A stretch of 64,000 nt of DNA from Colias croceus (taxonomy: Eukaryota > Arthropoda > Insecta > Lepidoptera > Pieridae), in contig NC_059538.1 in the NCBI RefSeq assembly GCF_905220415.1, positions 1,116,001-1,180,000 of the forward strand, given 5' to 3'. The notes beneath the pieces are model-generated. The model had not been told where the DNA came from, did no database searches, and was given only the letters and a program-made list of their open reading frames with translations. The translations under genes were made by a program, and so were the position numbers. Positions 8,572 to 19,831 of the stretch are shown here, one piece after another; within the stretch, counting starts at the first letter, position 1, and each line of letters starts with the position of its first letter.

Positions 8572-10337
8572 TCATTCTGTACCTGTAAAAAGAATTTATT
8601 AGAAACTGGAAAATAATTATTTGTATGTGTATTCTTTAATAATATTCAGCAAGAGCAATGCAAAATGCAAATACATGCAAATCATTATTATTTCAATGGT
8701 TAGTACTTTTCATCATCTATCTACACTAATATTACAGAGAAGAAAACTTTGTTTGTTTTTTTGTTTGATTGTAATGAATAGGCTCATAAACTACTGGACC
8801 GATTATAAAAATTCTTTCACTATTCAAAAGCTACAATATCCACGATTATTATAGGATAGGTATTATCCCGGAAATTCCACCGGAACTATGCGAGTTTTTC
8901 TTGGAAACCGTGGGCAGAGCCGCTGGGAGAAAGCTAGTAATGTATCAAAGTGAAGTCCCGTGTAAGGGGCAGATGCATTATGCATACATCTGTTTCACTG
9001 ATCAATTTTCTTTAGGGACAAGTAGGTGATCAGCCTTCTGTATCCTACCAGACATATTTTATTTCTTCGTCTCCACCTAGAATCAAACCCAGGAGCCCAG
9101 GTGATAATATATCAGGTAGTCTTTAAATTTAATAAAGAAAAATTTTATTTTAATATCAGATTTTATAAATGAAACTAATCATGGTAATCACTACATGGTA
9201 TAAAACAGTCGCTTTCTCTGTCCCTATGTATGCTTAAATCTTTAAAACTATGCAACAGATTTTGATGCAGTTTTTTTTTAATAGATGGAGTGATTCAAGA
9301 GGAAGGTTTTAGTATATATGTAATTTATTATGTTTTAGACAAAGCAGGCGAAGCAGCGAGCAGAAAGCTAGTAGATACACGTCATAAAAGTATAACAACA
9401 GATCATAGCTTACCTGTGCCATGTGGTTTTTTGTATTTCCCCTGGACAAATATACGGGGGACATCCACACCTTCTTTAAAGTTAACAGTGCGGCGTTGCA
9501 CATAAGTGTTGGACAGTATCTCGAACCCAGCCTTTGTGAAAAGATCTGCTAGTTCTTCTTCTGTGTAGTAATAAGTTCTGAAAAAGATATTGATTAGTTT
9601 CTATACATAATATACGATGAACCATTACAATATGTAACAAAAATAATGTCAAGAAATATATACCTCGTTCCATCTTGCCGCATGTAATAGTTGTCAGCTA
9701 TTTTATGACCAGGTTTGAATCTAAGCTGGGCCATGTCGTATCTACCGTAATCTCTAAATAGCAGCACACCCCCCGGTTTCAATGCTCTAAACGCTACTTT
9801 AGCAACTTGGGACCACATGGTCGGATTTATGGCCGAAAGAACAAAAATTAAACTGGCTATATCTGCAGTATTTTCATTAATGCTCTCAAACAAGTCATCC
9901 GTAGTTAAATCTGCGACAAACGCCTTAATCTTTGAATCATCGTATAATTTGTTTGACTTGACAAACTCAACAGCACGCGGTGAAAAATCGCATGCGTAGA
10001 AAAAGAAATTAGAAAACCCTTCTTCTATCAGCGGAAACACCATGTTGCCGACGCCACAGCCGAGTTCAAGGAATACTATCCTTTGTTCAGGATCGAAATT
10101 AATCAACTCTTGGAACTCACGTGTTGTCCAATGCCGGTCCCGAAAGAATTTTGTTTCATTTCTCTTGTAAAAGATATCCCAGTGCCTTTTTGCCTCTCTC
10201 TCCAGTTTGGCAGCTTTTGCTTCAGGAATCATGCGCGAGTTTTGCAATTCAAGGCGTTCCTTTTCTTCATCAGTCAAATCTTTCAAACGGTGCACGAAAA
10301 TGTCGCCGTTAGGTGCGACATGTTTATCCGTTTCCAT
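8572..10337 (-). CDS. METTL6: tRNA N(3)-methylcytidine methyltransferase METTL6
   Basis: Exons 9664-10337, 9414-9577 and 8572-8582 give a 282-residue protein. It is a class I SAM-dependent methyltransferase expected to make 3-methylcytidine at position 32 of serine tRNAs. Seen directly: the family hallmark FRDRHWTTREF near residues 64-74, SAM motif I LELGCGVGN, the acidic ACDFSPRAVE strand, LIFVLSAINP, FRDYGRYDMAQLRFKPGH, and the C-terminal block QRRTVNFKEGVDVPRIFVQG that characterises METTL6 rather than METTL2/8. Splice phases are consistent (2, then 1). The ATG at 10335-10337 is the natural start for the family. If the second intron is spliced to small exon A1 the protein ends GTGTE; if it is retained it ends after GKL. 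Either way the stop is immediate, so the remaining small exons are 3' untranslated. Length agrees with the family. Confidence 0.93.
8642..8720 (-). ncRNA. Box C/D snoRNA, family 3, copy 1 (drifted guide)
   Basis: C box at 8710-8716, D box at 8646-8649 (minus strand), in the intron between the METTL6 second exon and A1, D box 64 bases from the acceptor. Paralogue of 6956-7024, sharing AACCATTGAAATAATAATG. Its guide before D (TTGCATTGCTCTTG) no longer matches the 18S stretch CUAGAGCUAAUA well, so this copy may have changed or lost its target. Confidence 0.68.
8728..8938 (+). mobile_element. Lep1-type Helitron fragment
   Basis: CTACACTAATATTACAGAG start, ATAGGCTCATAAACTACTGG middle, GC-rich hairpin then CTAGT end. 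Confidence 0.6.
9165..9374 (+). mobile_element. Lep1-type Helitron fragment beside the METTL6 second exon
   Basis: Contains the CTATGTATGCTTAAATC and AAACTATGCAACAGATTTTG motifs and ends AGAAAGCTAGTAG. On the minus strand it supplies an AATAAA (reverse of about 9323-9328) that could terminate a short METTL6 mRNA. Confidence 0.6.
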
Positions 10338-11980
10338 CTTGAAATATATCGTCGATATTTGGTAAAAACTGTATGAATCGACGTTCTCTCAAGGTAAATG
10401 TCTTCTATATCGCCATATTTTTTATGAATTAAACGCTCAAAACTTGAAAAATTAAACTTACGACGACGACGGAAACACGTCCTCGTCGTGATACATTTAG
10501 AAATTAAATGACAATTGACATCAGACACAGACCACAGAGCAAGTATGACACAGACGACACAGACTGACACAGACATTGACATTTGACAATTACCATTTGC
10601 CGGTTGCCCTATGCCCTATGCCTATTTATACAATAATGGGTACCATTCACAGGCTCACCCATCCGCTAGATTTGTAGCTGGCGACAAGTCCGCGGACAAA
10701 TCTGCGTGTGTAATTAATTTTATAAATAACTAGCTTTCCACCCGCAGCTTCGCCCGCGCAGTCAAAGAAAAACCCGCATAGTTTCCGTTCCCGTGGGATT
10801 GCCGGGATAAAACCTATCCTATTTCCCGGGGTAAAAAGTAGAATATGTCCTTTCTCGGTTATAAAAATATCTCTGTACCAAATTTTATGCAAATTGCTTT
10901 AGTAGTTAAGGCGTGATTGAGTAACAGACAGACAGAGTTACTTTCGCATTTATAATATTAGTATGGAAGTATGGATTAAAAGAATTCATAAATCACAACG
11001 CATTTATTTATTTATGGTGGATTCTAGATAACAGATTTCGATTTTTAGAGTAACGTCTCTAGTAATTACCTATTTAAAAAGAAAAAAGGTTCAGTTCTTT
11101 AAATCAGAAAATGTTTATTATGTTAAGAATGTTTTATTAGTAAAATCAAATATAAAAATTACTCGTATCGGTCATTATTATTATAAATATTTTAATTGAA
11201 AAAAGTTAAACAAATGTGCAGTTCTAGTTTGTTCGTTCTTTTTTTCTTCGTTGTTTCAGACATTACTTTGCCCACACGCGCTTTTTTTTCTGCGTTAAAA
11301 ATATTGCACCGACTACTAGAGCCAGAGAGCTTTTTTTCGTGGTAGGATAGATACGTGCAAGGCTCACCAAAGTTCACAGTCGACTGTACGGCTCGGGGCT
11401 CGGCCCAGCCTCGCGTGTAATTTTTTATATCAGAAGCGGGATAGAGTTCAAGCCTACACTTGTTAATTGTTTTGAGTTTACGTAGTTTTGTAACGGCATA
11501 CTGGCGTTTGTGTTTTTTCGTTGATTATTGTAACGGGAATGTAGTTCATCGAAGGAATTGTGTGTAGTGATCCAAATCGCTAGTCGAATCCTGGCGTTGA
11601 GGTATTGTCTAGTCGCTGACGTATCGTAGTGATGTATTTCACTAGTCGAACGAGCGTAGATACACAGTATTCCCAAACTGATAATGCGCATAGAAAAATT
11701 CGTCACTGTTCGGCAACTGTCATATTCTGTCATATTCCCCGAGCTTCCGAAGACGATATGTATATAGAGTGGTTAAATGTATTTTCTTCATGCATAGTTA
11801 ATTAGAATTATGAGTTTTATTGTGATTTTATGGTAAAAGAGATAAGTAACGAAATTTGTTTCGATAATTCAATGTAGGTAAGTTAATAGCGAGGATAAGC
11901 CACACGATTGCGAATATATTATATTTTTTGTATTGATTTACTTGGAAAATTCTATACTTACTTAGAACTATTAAAGTGTT
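10338..11980. other. METTL6 upstream region and repeats
   Basis: No supported gene. A MITE end (10637-10712) is an inverted copy of 12451-12520. A reverse Lep1 Helitron lies at 10727-10975. Positions 11000-11240 are an inverted partial copy of the MITE at 33072-33571. Open frames here are short and without family features. Confidence 0.5.
10727..10975 (-). mobile_element. Lep1-type Helitron
   Basis: Minus-strand copy: starts (plus view) AACTAGCTTTCCACCCGCAG, carries GTGGGATTGCCGGGATAAAA and the CAGACAGACAGAG run, and ends ATAATATTAGTATGG. Confidence 0.75.
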
Positions 11981-12186
11981 GAATTTATATTTTTGGTTTT
12001 ATGGCATTCAAATGCTTTATAAATATAAATTTATAAAGAATAGAAAAAAATCGATCACGAGGCGGGACTCGAACCCGCTTCCTTTCGCGCCATTCCGGGG
12101 CGGATGCCTCACTAACTCAGCCACTCGTGACCCGCCCGAGCGATCGAATTTATTCTATTCTTTCAGTTTTATGTGTCTGAAGGGAC
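11981..12186 (-). mobile_element. tRNA-derived SINE
   Basis: On the minus strand a tRNA-like head spans about 12052-12133: GGTCACG/CGTGATC acceptor stem, D-arm TGGCTGAGTTAGTGAGGC, T-arm GCGGGTTCGAGTCCCGC. It is followed by the family tail that recurs at 6430 and 6718. The anticodon stem is imperfect, so this is a SINE head and not a functional tRNA gene; a seryl tRNA ancestry is possible. Confidence 0.75.
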
Positions 12187-12268
12187 ATGACAAGCTCACC
12201 GACAAATCCGCGCGCGCACACACACGTACGGATTTGTCCGGCGCGACTCGGGTGCGGCCCTACACTTA

Positions 12269-12440
12269 GGCCGCGTTTCCACCTGCAAGAAAACTTCCGC
12301 GAGAAGTGTCCGACAGTCTGTCTGACAGCAACTTGCAAGTCTACTTGCAGGTGGAAACGCCGAGTTTACACATGCAAGCTGCTGTCAGACAGACTGTCGG
12401 ACAGTTCTTGCAGAAGTTTACTTGCAGGTGGAAACGGGGC
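12269..12440. mobile_element. MITE with CGTTTCCACCTGCAAG ends
   Basis: Terminal inverted repeats CGTTTCCACCTGCAAG and CTTGCAGGTGGAAACG, with an additional internal pair at about 12340-12362 and inverted TGTCCGACAGTCTGTC/GACAGACTGTCGGACA arms. Confidence 0.65.
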
Positions 12441-12936
12441 CATACACACGCAGATTGGTCCGCGGACTTGTAGCCAGCTACAAATCCAGCGGATGGGTGC
12501 GCCTGTGAATGGTACCCATTAGTGTCATAGGAATCATCATTCGCCGCGCCGGGTACCTAGGTATAATTGAATAAATAAATGTTTGAGTTTGAGTTTTAGG
12601 AGCCATTATTTAAGAGAAGAAGAAGAGTTTGAGTTTGAAAAAAAACCACGTCAAAATCCGTTGCGTAGTTTTAAATATATAAGCATACAAAGGGACATAG
12701 GGACAGAGAAAGACACTTTGTTTTATACTATGTAGTGATGATTTCGAAAGTATGGATACACCCACCAAATAATACATCTAATAACGGAACCGCAATCTTC
12801 ATGTTTGTTACTTTAGAAAAATAAATAAACTATTATTTTATATATTAAAGTTGTTTTATTGAATACATACCTTTAGGTAATCGTTGAGTACTCTAATGAT
12901 AGCTTCGCAGGTCTCTGGTATTATCTCAGACAGTAC

Positions 12937-13572
12937 CTATAGTCCTTTCCACCTAAGATGATTTCTGTGACACATCGATTTTTGACACGTGTAGAGATGT
13001 CTTTACTGAAATCATATCAATTGTTTCCGTTAATCGATAATATTTTATATGGAAATGAAATCGATTTGAATAATGTACCAAAATTAGTTTTTTCGGTATT
13101 TCGCCAACAATTAACTAAGGAAACTTAGCAAACAACAGCAACAAAAAGTCAACAATAACAATTAGTAACAATAACAGGATACCACGTAAAGTATCAATAT
13201 AAAAATGCAACTTGTATAGAAGGCTGAGGCACTCGTACAGACGATTGACTCGATTGACAAACGATCACAAGATGGACGCCGATTATATGATTTTCCAACT
13301 CTATGATTTTTCAACGATCCATTTCATGTACACGAGTTGCGTAGGTATTATATTTTTGTGTTATTTTATTTTATTTTTCATTATATTAAACTAAACAATA
13401 CTGTTTTTGATTTATAAGCTTAAAATGTTTCATTTTTATATTTTTGGTAATAATGCCGCCATAAAATAAAAATATTATGCACTAAAATTATTTTGGCGTT
13501 TTAAACATAAAATACGTAATTCGGAACACGATAAAGTGTCACAGGAATCATCATAGCTGAAAAGGACTATAG
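12937..13572. mobile_element. 636-bp TIR element
   Basis: About 37-bp terminal inverted repeats: CTATAGTCCTTTCCACC at the left and its near-complement GAAAAGGACTATAG at the right, with GATGATTxCTGTGACAC in both arms. No coding capacity. Confidence 0.65.
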
Positions 13573-13599
13573 TTGTGGTGATATACATGTGCTTAATTT

Positions 13600-13910
13600 A
13601 AGATCATTATATTCTATTCCTGACGCGAGATAGTTTAAAGTTGCCACTAATCTTTCTTCGGCAGTTACAGCTCGCCTCATAACTATATCGGTTTTCGCTA
13701 TATATATTTTTGCAAAAGATTTAATATTTCATCGAATGATTCTGGAGTCATTCGGAGATATGTTCGGAAATCTTCATCATCCAATTCCTTAAGGAGCCGC
13801 ATATGACTGTAATTTTCTCTATTTCTATAGTAGAATTTAGCCAATTCTCTTCGTTTTTTCCTTTGTTCCTTTTGTAGCGGTGCTGTAGCAACAATGGTTG
13901 CTGCAACCAA
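13600..13910 (-). pseudogene. PIF/Harbinger (HARBI1-like) transposase fragment
   Basis: Minus-strand frame 13698-13910 reads KELDDEDFRTYLRMTPESFDEI, the N-terminal helical region typical of Harbinger nucleases. After a two-base slip in a TATATA run it continues MRRAVTAEERLVATLNYLAS and then decays. This is a broken remnant and no DDE catalytic part is present. It may derive from the family that mobilised the TTA-flanked MITEs elsewhere in the window. Confidence 0.65.
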
Positions 13911-14771
13911 CGCTACTTTAGCATTTTTCTATAATACCGGAGGGCGGTGGCATGAGGCAAGACTTCCGTTCACTACCACAGATTCACTACTTCATAGCAA
14001 AGTCAACTGTATATATTATATTACTCTATGGTCAACTGACAGCTGGAAGGCCAACACGTTGGCACCTTCTTGGTTGGCACCAACCACAACCGAATCGGAG
14101 CGTCTGTATATGCTAGACGTAACTTTTGATTTAATAATTTTGTGGATACCTGTCAGAACATGCTTAGCTGTCGAATACTTTAAATTGCCGCTTTCCTTTG
14201 ACTCGTGACGCATTCGTACGAATCGTGCCTAGGGGCTCGGACGTTGTTAATACGACGTTTGACCCAACTACCCTCACTTTGCTAATAGTCGTTAACTGGC
14301 TGCGATTTGTTATCAACTACCTAGGTACATCAATTAGGTAGCTGTGTAGAATCGCAGTACATTCTTATTACATTAAAACTAATATTTAACCCGGCCTCGC
14401 GTGTAATTTCTTATAATTCAATATCAAAAGATGTTCCGTACACTGAGATTGGTTGCAAATTTAATACGTGATATGAAATATTATATCGAAAACTTCCCCA
14501 AGTTTGCAGAACTTTTGGAATTTTTTTCACGACCAAAATAATTTAATTGCAATTTTAACAATGTTCCGGACTGCGGACAAGGTTGCAAAATGAGATTTAT
14601 CGTCGTCCCAATGTACCATTCACTTGACCGAAGTTTGAAAACTTTTGGAATTATTGTGAATTGATTGTCTTGACTGACTGGAAAGCCAGCCTAGATACCA
14701 TTCTTTTCAAAACTTAAATATAAGAGGTACTTAATAGGACAAAAAAAAACAACAAATGAAATTCTCATCAT
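13911..14771. other. Intergenic stretch downstream of EFTUD2
   Basis: No gene that I can support. An open frame at 13894-14208 has no family features. EFTUD2 3' untranslated sequence lies immediately left of 14772, but the usual AATAAA signal is not obvious in the first 100 bases. Confidence 0.4.
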
Positions 14772-17700
14772 TTAATTAAACTGTACATCCTGTCTCGCGA
14801 GCTCCAACAACATAGGGTCGTCGAAGAACTTATTGATAGACACGTCCTCACTGAGACCCTTGCGTCGCCGCGTCTTTATCATGAACTCGCGAGCTAAGTG
14901 CGTCGCCGGCTGCGGTTCTAACGGCCTGAAATAAATTGATTATTAGAAAATAATAAATCTACTACGAGGTTATATTAAAGTTTATTCAGTTTATGGAAGG
15001 TTGGTGGCTATTTAATATTTAAATTGGGAAAAGACGATATAAAATTATTTTTTTATTAGAAAAAAAAAATTAAGGAAAAAAAAATTTGTCTATGCATTTT
15101 CAATAATATTACTGAGAAAAAACGGAAAGAAAGTGAGCCTTGTGGAGGAAGGAAGGTGGAATTCCTCCATCGAAAAAGGGAGGATCCTCGACCAGTCTAC
15201 TCGACTGGCCGGCCGTGAACGCCCCGATGAATGATGTCGGAAAGTTGTATATATAGCTCTGTAGCGAAAACATTTCGCTTGCGCGATTCAGAGCGAGGTG
15301 TCGCTACAAGCCTAAACAAAACAACCAAAATAAGACGTCTATGTTACACTCCTGCTCTAAAGCAGGAGTGTATCATAGACGTCTTTTTTTACCATAGACT
15401 ATAAAAAAATATAGTCTATGGACTCACCGTATAGTGATGCTCTTGTCCAACGGGTCACCGGGCACAATTTGCCAGTGGTGGAACACCTGCAAACAGAACG
15501 CCTGGCCCTGCGTGTGCGTGCGCAGGTCCGTCTCGAAGCCGAACGAGTCTATCGCGGGCACGAACGCCTTTATCGTGTACAGGGGGGAACCGGGCACCGG
15601 TGCGTCTTGCGTCACGTGGCCTGCGAGGGGAGAATGGTATGAAAAAAAGTTTTAATTGGCACCAACGGAAATTGGTAACGATAAAAAGACAAAGTACGCA
15701 ATTTTATTTTTATTAGGGACAAAAAAAAGACCTAATTTATAAAATTAAACAACGAAACATCGATTTATTAGATATATTAATTACTATCAACTCATTCAAA
15801 ATGTTTTTCACTTAAAAAACAAATATTAAAACGTCCACTTAGGTGATCACAGACAAACTTAACGTTAAAATATATTTTTAATTTTTTTTTCACAAAAAAA
15901 ATCAAAAACAAACAAACAAAAAACACACCTCTCCGCTTAGCCAGCACAGTGTACACGGCGGAGACACAATCAGCGGGCGCTTGAACTTCCACGAACAGAT
16001 AGGGCTCCATCAGACGTGGAGTCGCCATGAGGAATGCTGAATATGCCACCTAGTGCCAAGACAATGAGTTTTATAAGTGACATACTTAAAATAAATTGAA
16101 TTATTAGGAAAAATTTCACAGATAAAGATTACCCTGATCTTAAATTGATCCTTATTTGAATGTACTTGAAGTATTTAATAATTAATGTAGTTTACAAAAA
16201 CTACATAAAAAATCACGCCTAAACTCATGAAATACACCAATCACAGATAAATGTACAAATTTTGTACTAGTGAATTGTGTGTTTACTGTACAAAGTTTGA
16301 ATGAAAACTGTGGATCAAAATCAAACAATCATCAAACATATAAGTTATAAGCTAATAGGAGCATATTCAAAACTAGCTTACCGCTCGCGGCTTCGCCCGC
16401 TTTGTCTAAAACCTAATAAATTATATACTAAAACCTTCTTCTTGAATCACTCTATATATTAAAAAAAAAACCGCATCAAAATCGTTGCGTAGTTTTAAAG
16501 ATTTAAGCATACAAGGTACATAGGGACAGATAAAGCGACTTTGTTTTATACTATGTAGTGATAGTGTCATAGTGAAGTGATGTTAAATGAGCAAATATGG
16601 TGAAAGGAATGTTGTTTAATTTAATTGTAATATTATTAACTGCATTTCAATATTGCAATGTACAACTTTACTGCTAGCAATTTACTGACACACAGATAAA
16701 TATCATAAAAATAAAACACAAGGGTACAAACATAAAAAAAAAATATACATATATGTGTGTGTAATTATGTAAAGACTTACCCGCCTAGCAGTGGGTATGA
16801 TTTGCCCACCGCCTCTATGTAGCGGCTCATTGGCTATAACTGCATCTAAAATCTTGAATTTCACATTACGGATTGGCTCTTCACATAGTGGACCTTCTCT
16901 TGTACCCCATTGAAAACCTTGAAGGTTAAAATTAAGTTGTTAAACCATGTGGAATATGAGACAGATACAATTTATTTATTATTTAAATACTTTATTGTAC
17001 TGCCAGCAAAAATTACAAAAAGAAAACTTATAATAAAAGAAGACAGCACAGATGGCGGCCTTATCACTTATAAGTGATTTCTTCCAGGCAACCAATTAAA
17101 GATGTGATAACATAATAGAAAAAGGAGGTGGGTAAAAAGTATACGCAAAAATTATGTAATATAATACTAATAAACAAAAATTATCTAATTTACTATATTT
17201 TCTAATCGAGTTAGTATTGTGTCCCAACGTATTTTTCATATTTTTAACAGGAATATAAACTTGCGACTTTTCCATATTGCTCCTTTTTTCGAGTAATGGA
17301 AAACATTAGGATACCATACCATTACCATCAGCTTTTCATGGTTTCGTATTAACAATTTGATGATAAGTGACAAAGCAATCAGCATATTGGGACATGGTTT
17401 AAAACCATACAAAAAGTTAAGAAGAAGTTTTTTTCGAAGTTTTGGAAGTTTCATGGGAACAAAGTAGGATAAAGATAGTAAGAAATCGGTATACCTTGCA
17501 CGATACTATCTTTCACAGATGCAAGCAGATGTTTATCCACCTCTGAAGGTAGCGTGTCATCTACGAGGATGTTAGGTCCTGTGGCGTCTGGACCGAACGC
17601 CCAGATCGAACGAGCGGCCAACAGATCCCAATCGTATCTGGAATAATTGATATTATATGCATTTTGTACTTTTGTTTGTGGGAGTAATAAAAAATACATT

Positions 17701-18320
17701 TTAAAATTAAGCCGTATGTACTTATTTAAAATTTTTTAGATAAAATTTAGAAGTTCACCAAAATCAGCCGCAATGGTAAACAATCAGATACAAAAAACGA
17801 ATAGATATAAAACTCAAAGGTGACTGATATTGTGATCTATCAACGCACAGCCCAAACCACTAGACGTATCGGGCTGAAATTTGGCATGCAGGTAGATGTT
17901 AGGACGTAGGCATCCGCTAAGAAAGGATTTCCCGAAATTCTTGCGGGAACGGGGAAAAACGGGGATGAACGTACAAAGTCGTGGGCGGAAGCTAGTTACA
18001 CATAATCAGACATAATGGCACGCAAGCAGATGCAATGGCACAATGGCACGCAAACAGGCGCATTGACACAATGGTACGCAATTAGACACAATGGCACGCA
18101 AACAGACGCAATGACACGCAATTGTAACTCACTCATTTGGTCCGTATCACCATTTGTTTGCTGTTTCAGCCACACAATCAGCCACTCACTTGGTCTGGAA
18201 GAACTCGCCGAGCCGCTTCCTGTCCCACGTGACGCACACGGCGCCCGCCTCGATGTCCTCCGCGAGCCCGCGCTCCAGCGGCTCCGCTATCATCGTCAGC
18301 TTGTTGCGTTTGTTTGCTGA

Positions 18321-18351
<31 letters not shown>

Positions 18352-18948
18352 TTGGTCTGGAAGAACTCGCCGAGCCGCTTCCTGTCCCACGTGACGCACA
18401 CGGCGCCCGCCTCGATGTCCTCCGCGAGCCCGCGCTCCAGCGGCTCCGCTATCATCGTCAGCTTGTTGCGTTTGTTTGCTGACACACACACACACACACA
18501 CACTCACTTGGTCTGGAAGAACTCGCCGAGCCGCTTCCTGTCCCACGTGACGCACACGGCGCCCGCCTCGATGTCCTCCGCGAGCCCGCGCTCCAGCGGC
18601 TCCGCTATCATCGTCAGCTTGTTGCGTTTGTTTGCTGACACACACACACACACACACACTCACTTGGTCTGGAAGAACTCGCCGAGCCGCTTCCTGTCCC
18701 ACGTGACGCACACGGCGCCCGCCTCGATGTCCTCCGCGAGCCCGCGCTCCAGCGGCTCCGCTATCATCGTCAGCTTGTTGCGTTTGTTTGCTGACACACA
18801 CACACACACACACACTCACTTGGTCTGGAAGAACTCGCCGAGCCGCTTCCTGTCCCACGTGACGCACACGGCGCCCGCCTCGATGTCCTCCGCGAGCCCG
18901 CGCTCCAGCGGCTCCGCTATCATCGTCAGCTTGTTGCGTTTGTTTGCT

Positions 18949-18993
<45 letters not shown>

Positions 18994-19122
18994 TTGGTCT
19001 GGAAGAACTCGCCGAGCCGCTTCCTGTCCCACGTGACGCACACGGCGCCCGCCTCGATGTCCTCCGCGAGCCCGCGCTCCAGCGGCTCCGCTATCATCGT
19101 CAGCTTGTTGCGTTTGTTTGCT

Positions 19123-19169
<47 letters not shown>

Positions 19170-19610
19170 TTGGTCTGGAAGAACTCGCCGAGCCGCTTCC
19201 TGTCCCACGTGACGCACACGGCGCCCGCCTCGATGTCCTCCGCGAGCCCGCGCTCCAGCGGCTCCGCTATCATCGTCAGCTTGTTGCGTTTGTTTGCTGA
19301 CACACACACACACACACACACTCACTTGGTCTGGAAGAACTCGCCGAGCCGCTTCCTGTCCCACGTGACGCACACGGCGCCCGCCTCGATGTCCTCCGCG
19401 AGCCCGCGCTCCAGCGGCTCCGCTATCATCGTCAGCTTGTTGCGTTTGTTTGCTGACACACACACACACACACACACTCACTTGGTCTGGAAGAACTCGC
19501 CGAGCCGCTTCCTGTCCCACGTGACGCACACGGCGCCCGCCTCGATGTCCTCCGCGAGCCCGCGCTCCAGCGGCTCCGCTATCATCGTCAGCTTGTTGCG
19601 TTTGTTTGCT

Positions 19611-19655
<45 letters not shown>

Positions 19656-19784
19656 TTGGTCTGGAAGAACTCGCCGAGCCGCTTCCTGTCCCACGTGACG
19701 CACACGGCGCCCGCCTCGATGTCCTCCGCGAGCCCGCGCTCCAGCGGCTCCGCTATCATCGTCAGCTTGTTGCGTTTGTTTGCT

Positions 19785-19831
<47 letters not shown>

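Larger units (their letters stand above)
890..9413 (-). ncRNA. Multi-exon snoRNA host transcript downstream of METTL6
   Basis: A ladder of 13 short exons on the minus strand, each with a pyrimidine tract plus AG upstream and a GT donor downstream. In transcript order: A1 8537-8582, B1 7978-8005, C1 7608-7669, A2 6844-6889, B2 6333-6360, C2 5952-6013, D 5320-5370, E 5022-5064, F 4776-4817, F2 4499-4543, G 2257-2324, H 1863-1918, and a terminal exon of about 890-992 with AATAAA signals (reverse of 911-916 and near 896). Apart from the METTL6 stop codon in A1 they carry no sustained reading frame. Ten of the introns contain a box C/D snoRNA with its D box 64-77 bases before the 3' splice site, the spacing known for intronic C/D snoRNAs in animals. 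I infer a snoRNA host gene comparable to vertebrate GAS5/SNHG genes. Whether transcription begins at the METTL6 promoter or at an internal promoter near 9-9.4 kb cannot be read from the sequence. Confidence 0.82.

Noticed and set aside
7000..8716. Complementarity of the family 3 snoRNA region near the C box to 5S rRNA or a tRNA D-arm (GGTTAGxAC)
   Set aside because: The match is short, differs between the two copies, and the base opposite the fifth guide position is not a sensible target; probably chance.
12052..12133. tRNA-Ser-like gene on the minus strand
   Set aside because: The acceptor and T arms fold, but the anticodon stem is imperfect and the unit is embedded in a repeated SINE with a common tail.
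14016..14213. 65-residue minus-strand frame near the Harbinger fragment
   Set aside because: No recognisable transposase motif and no continuity with the fragment at 13600-13910.
18189..19831. CRISPR-like look of regularly spaced identical units
   Set aside because: The identical unit is a 118-base exon piece, the spacers are CA microsatellites, and the host is an animal.
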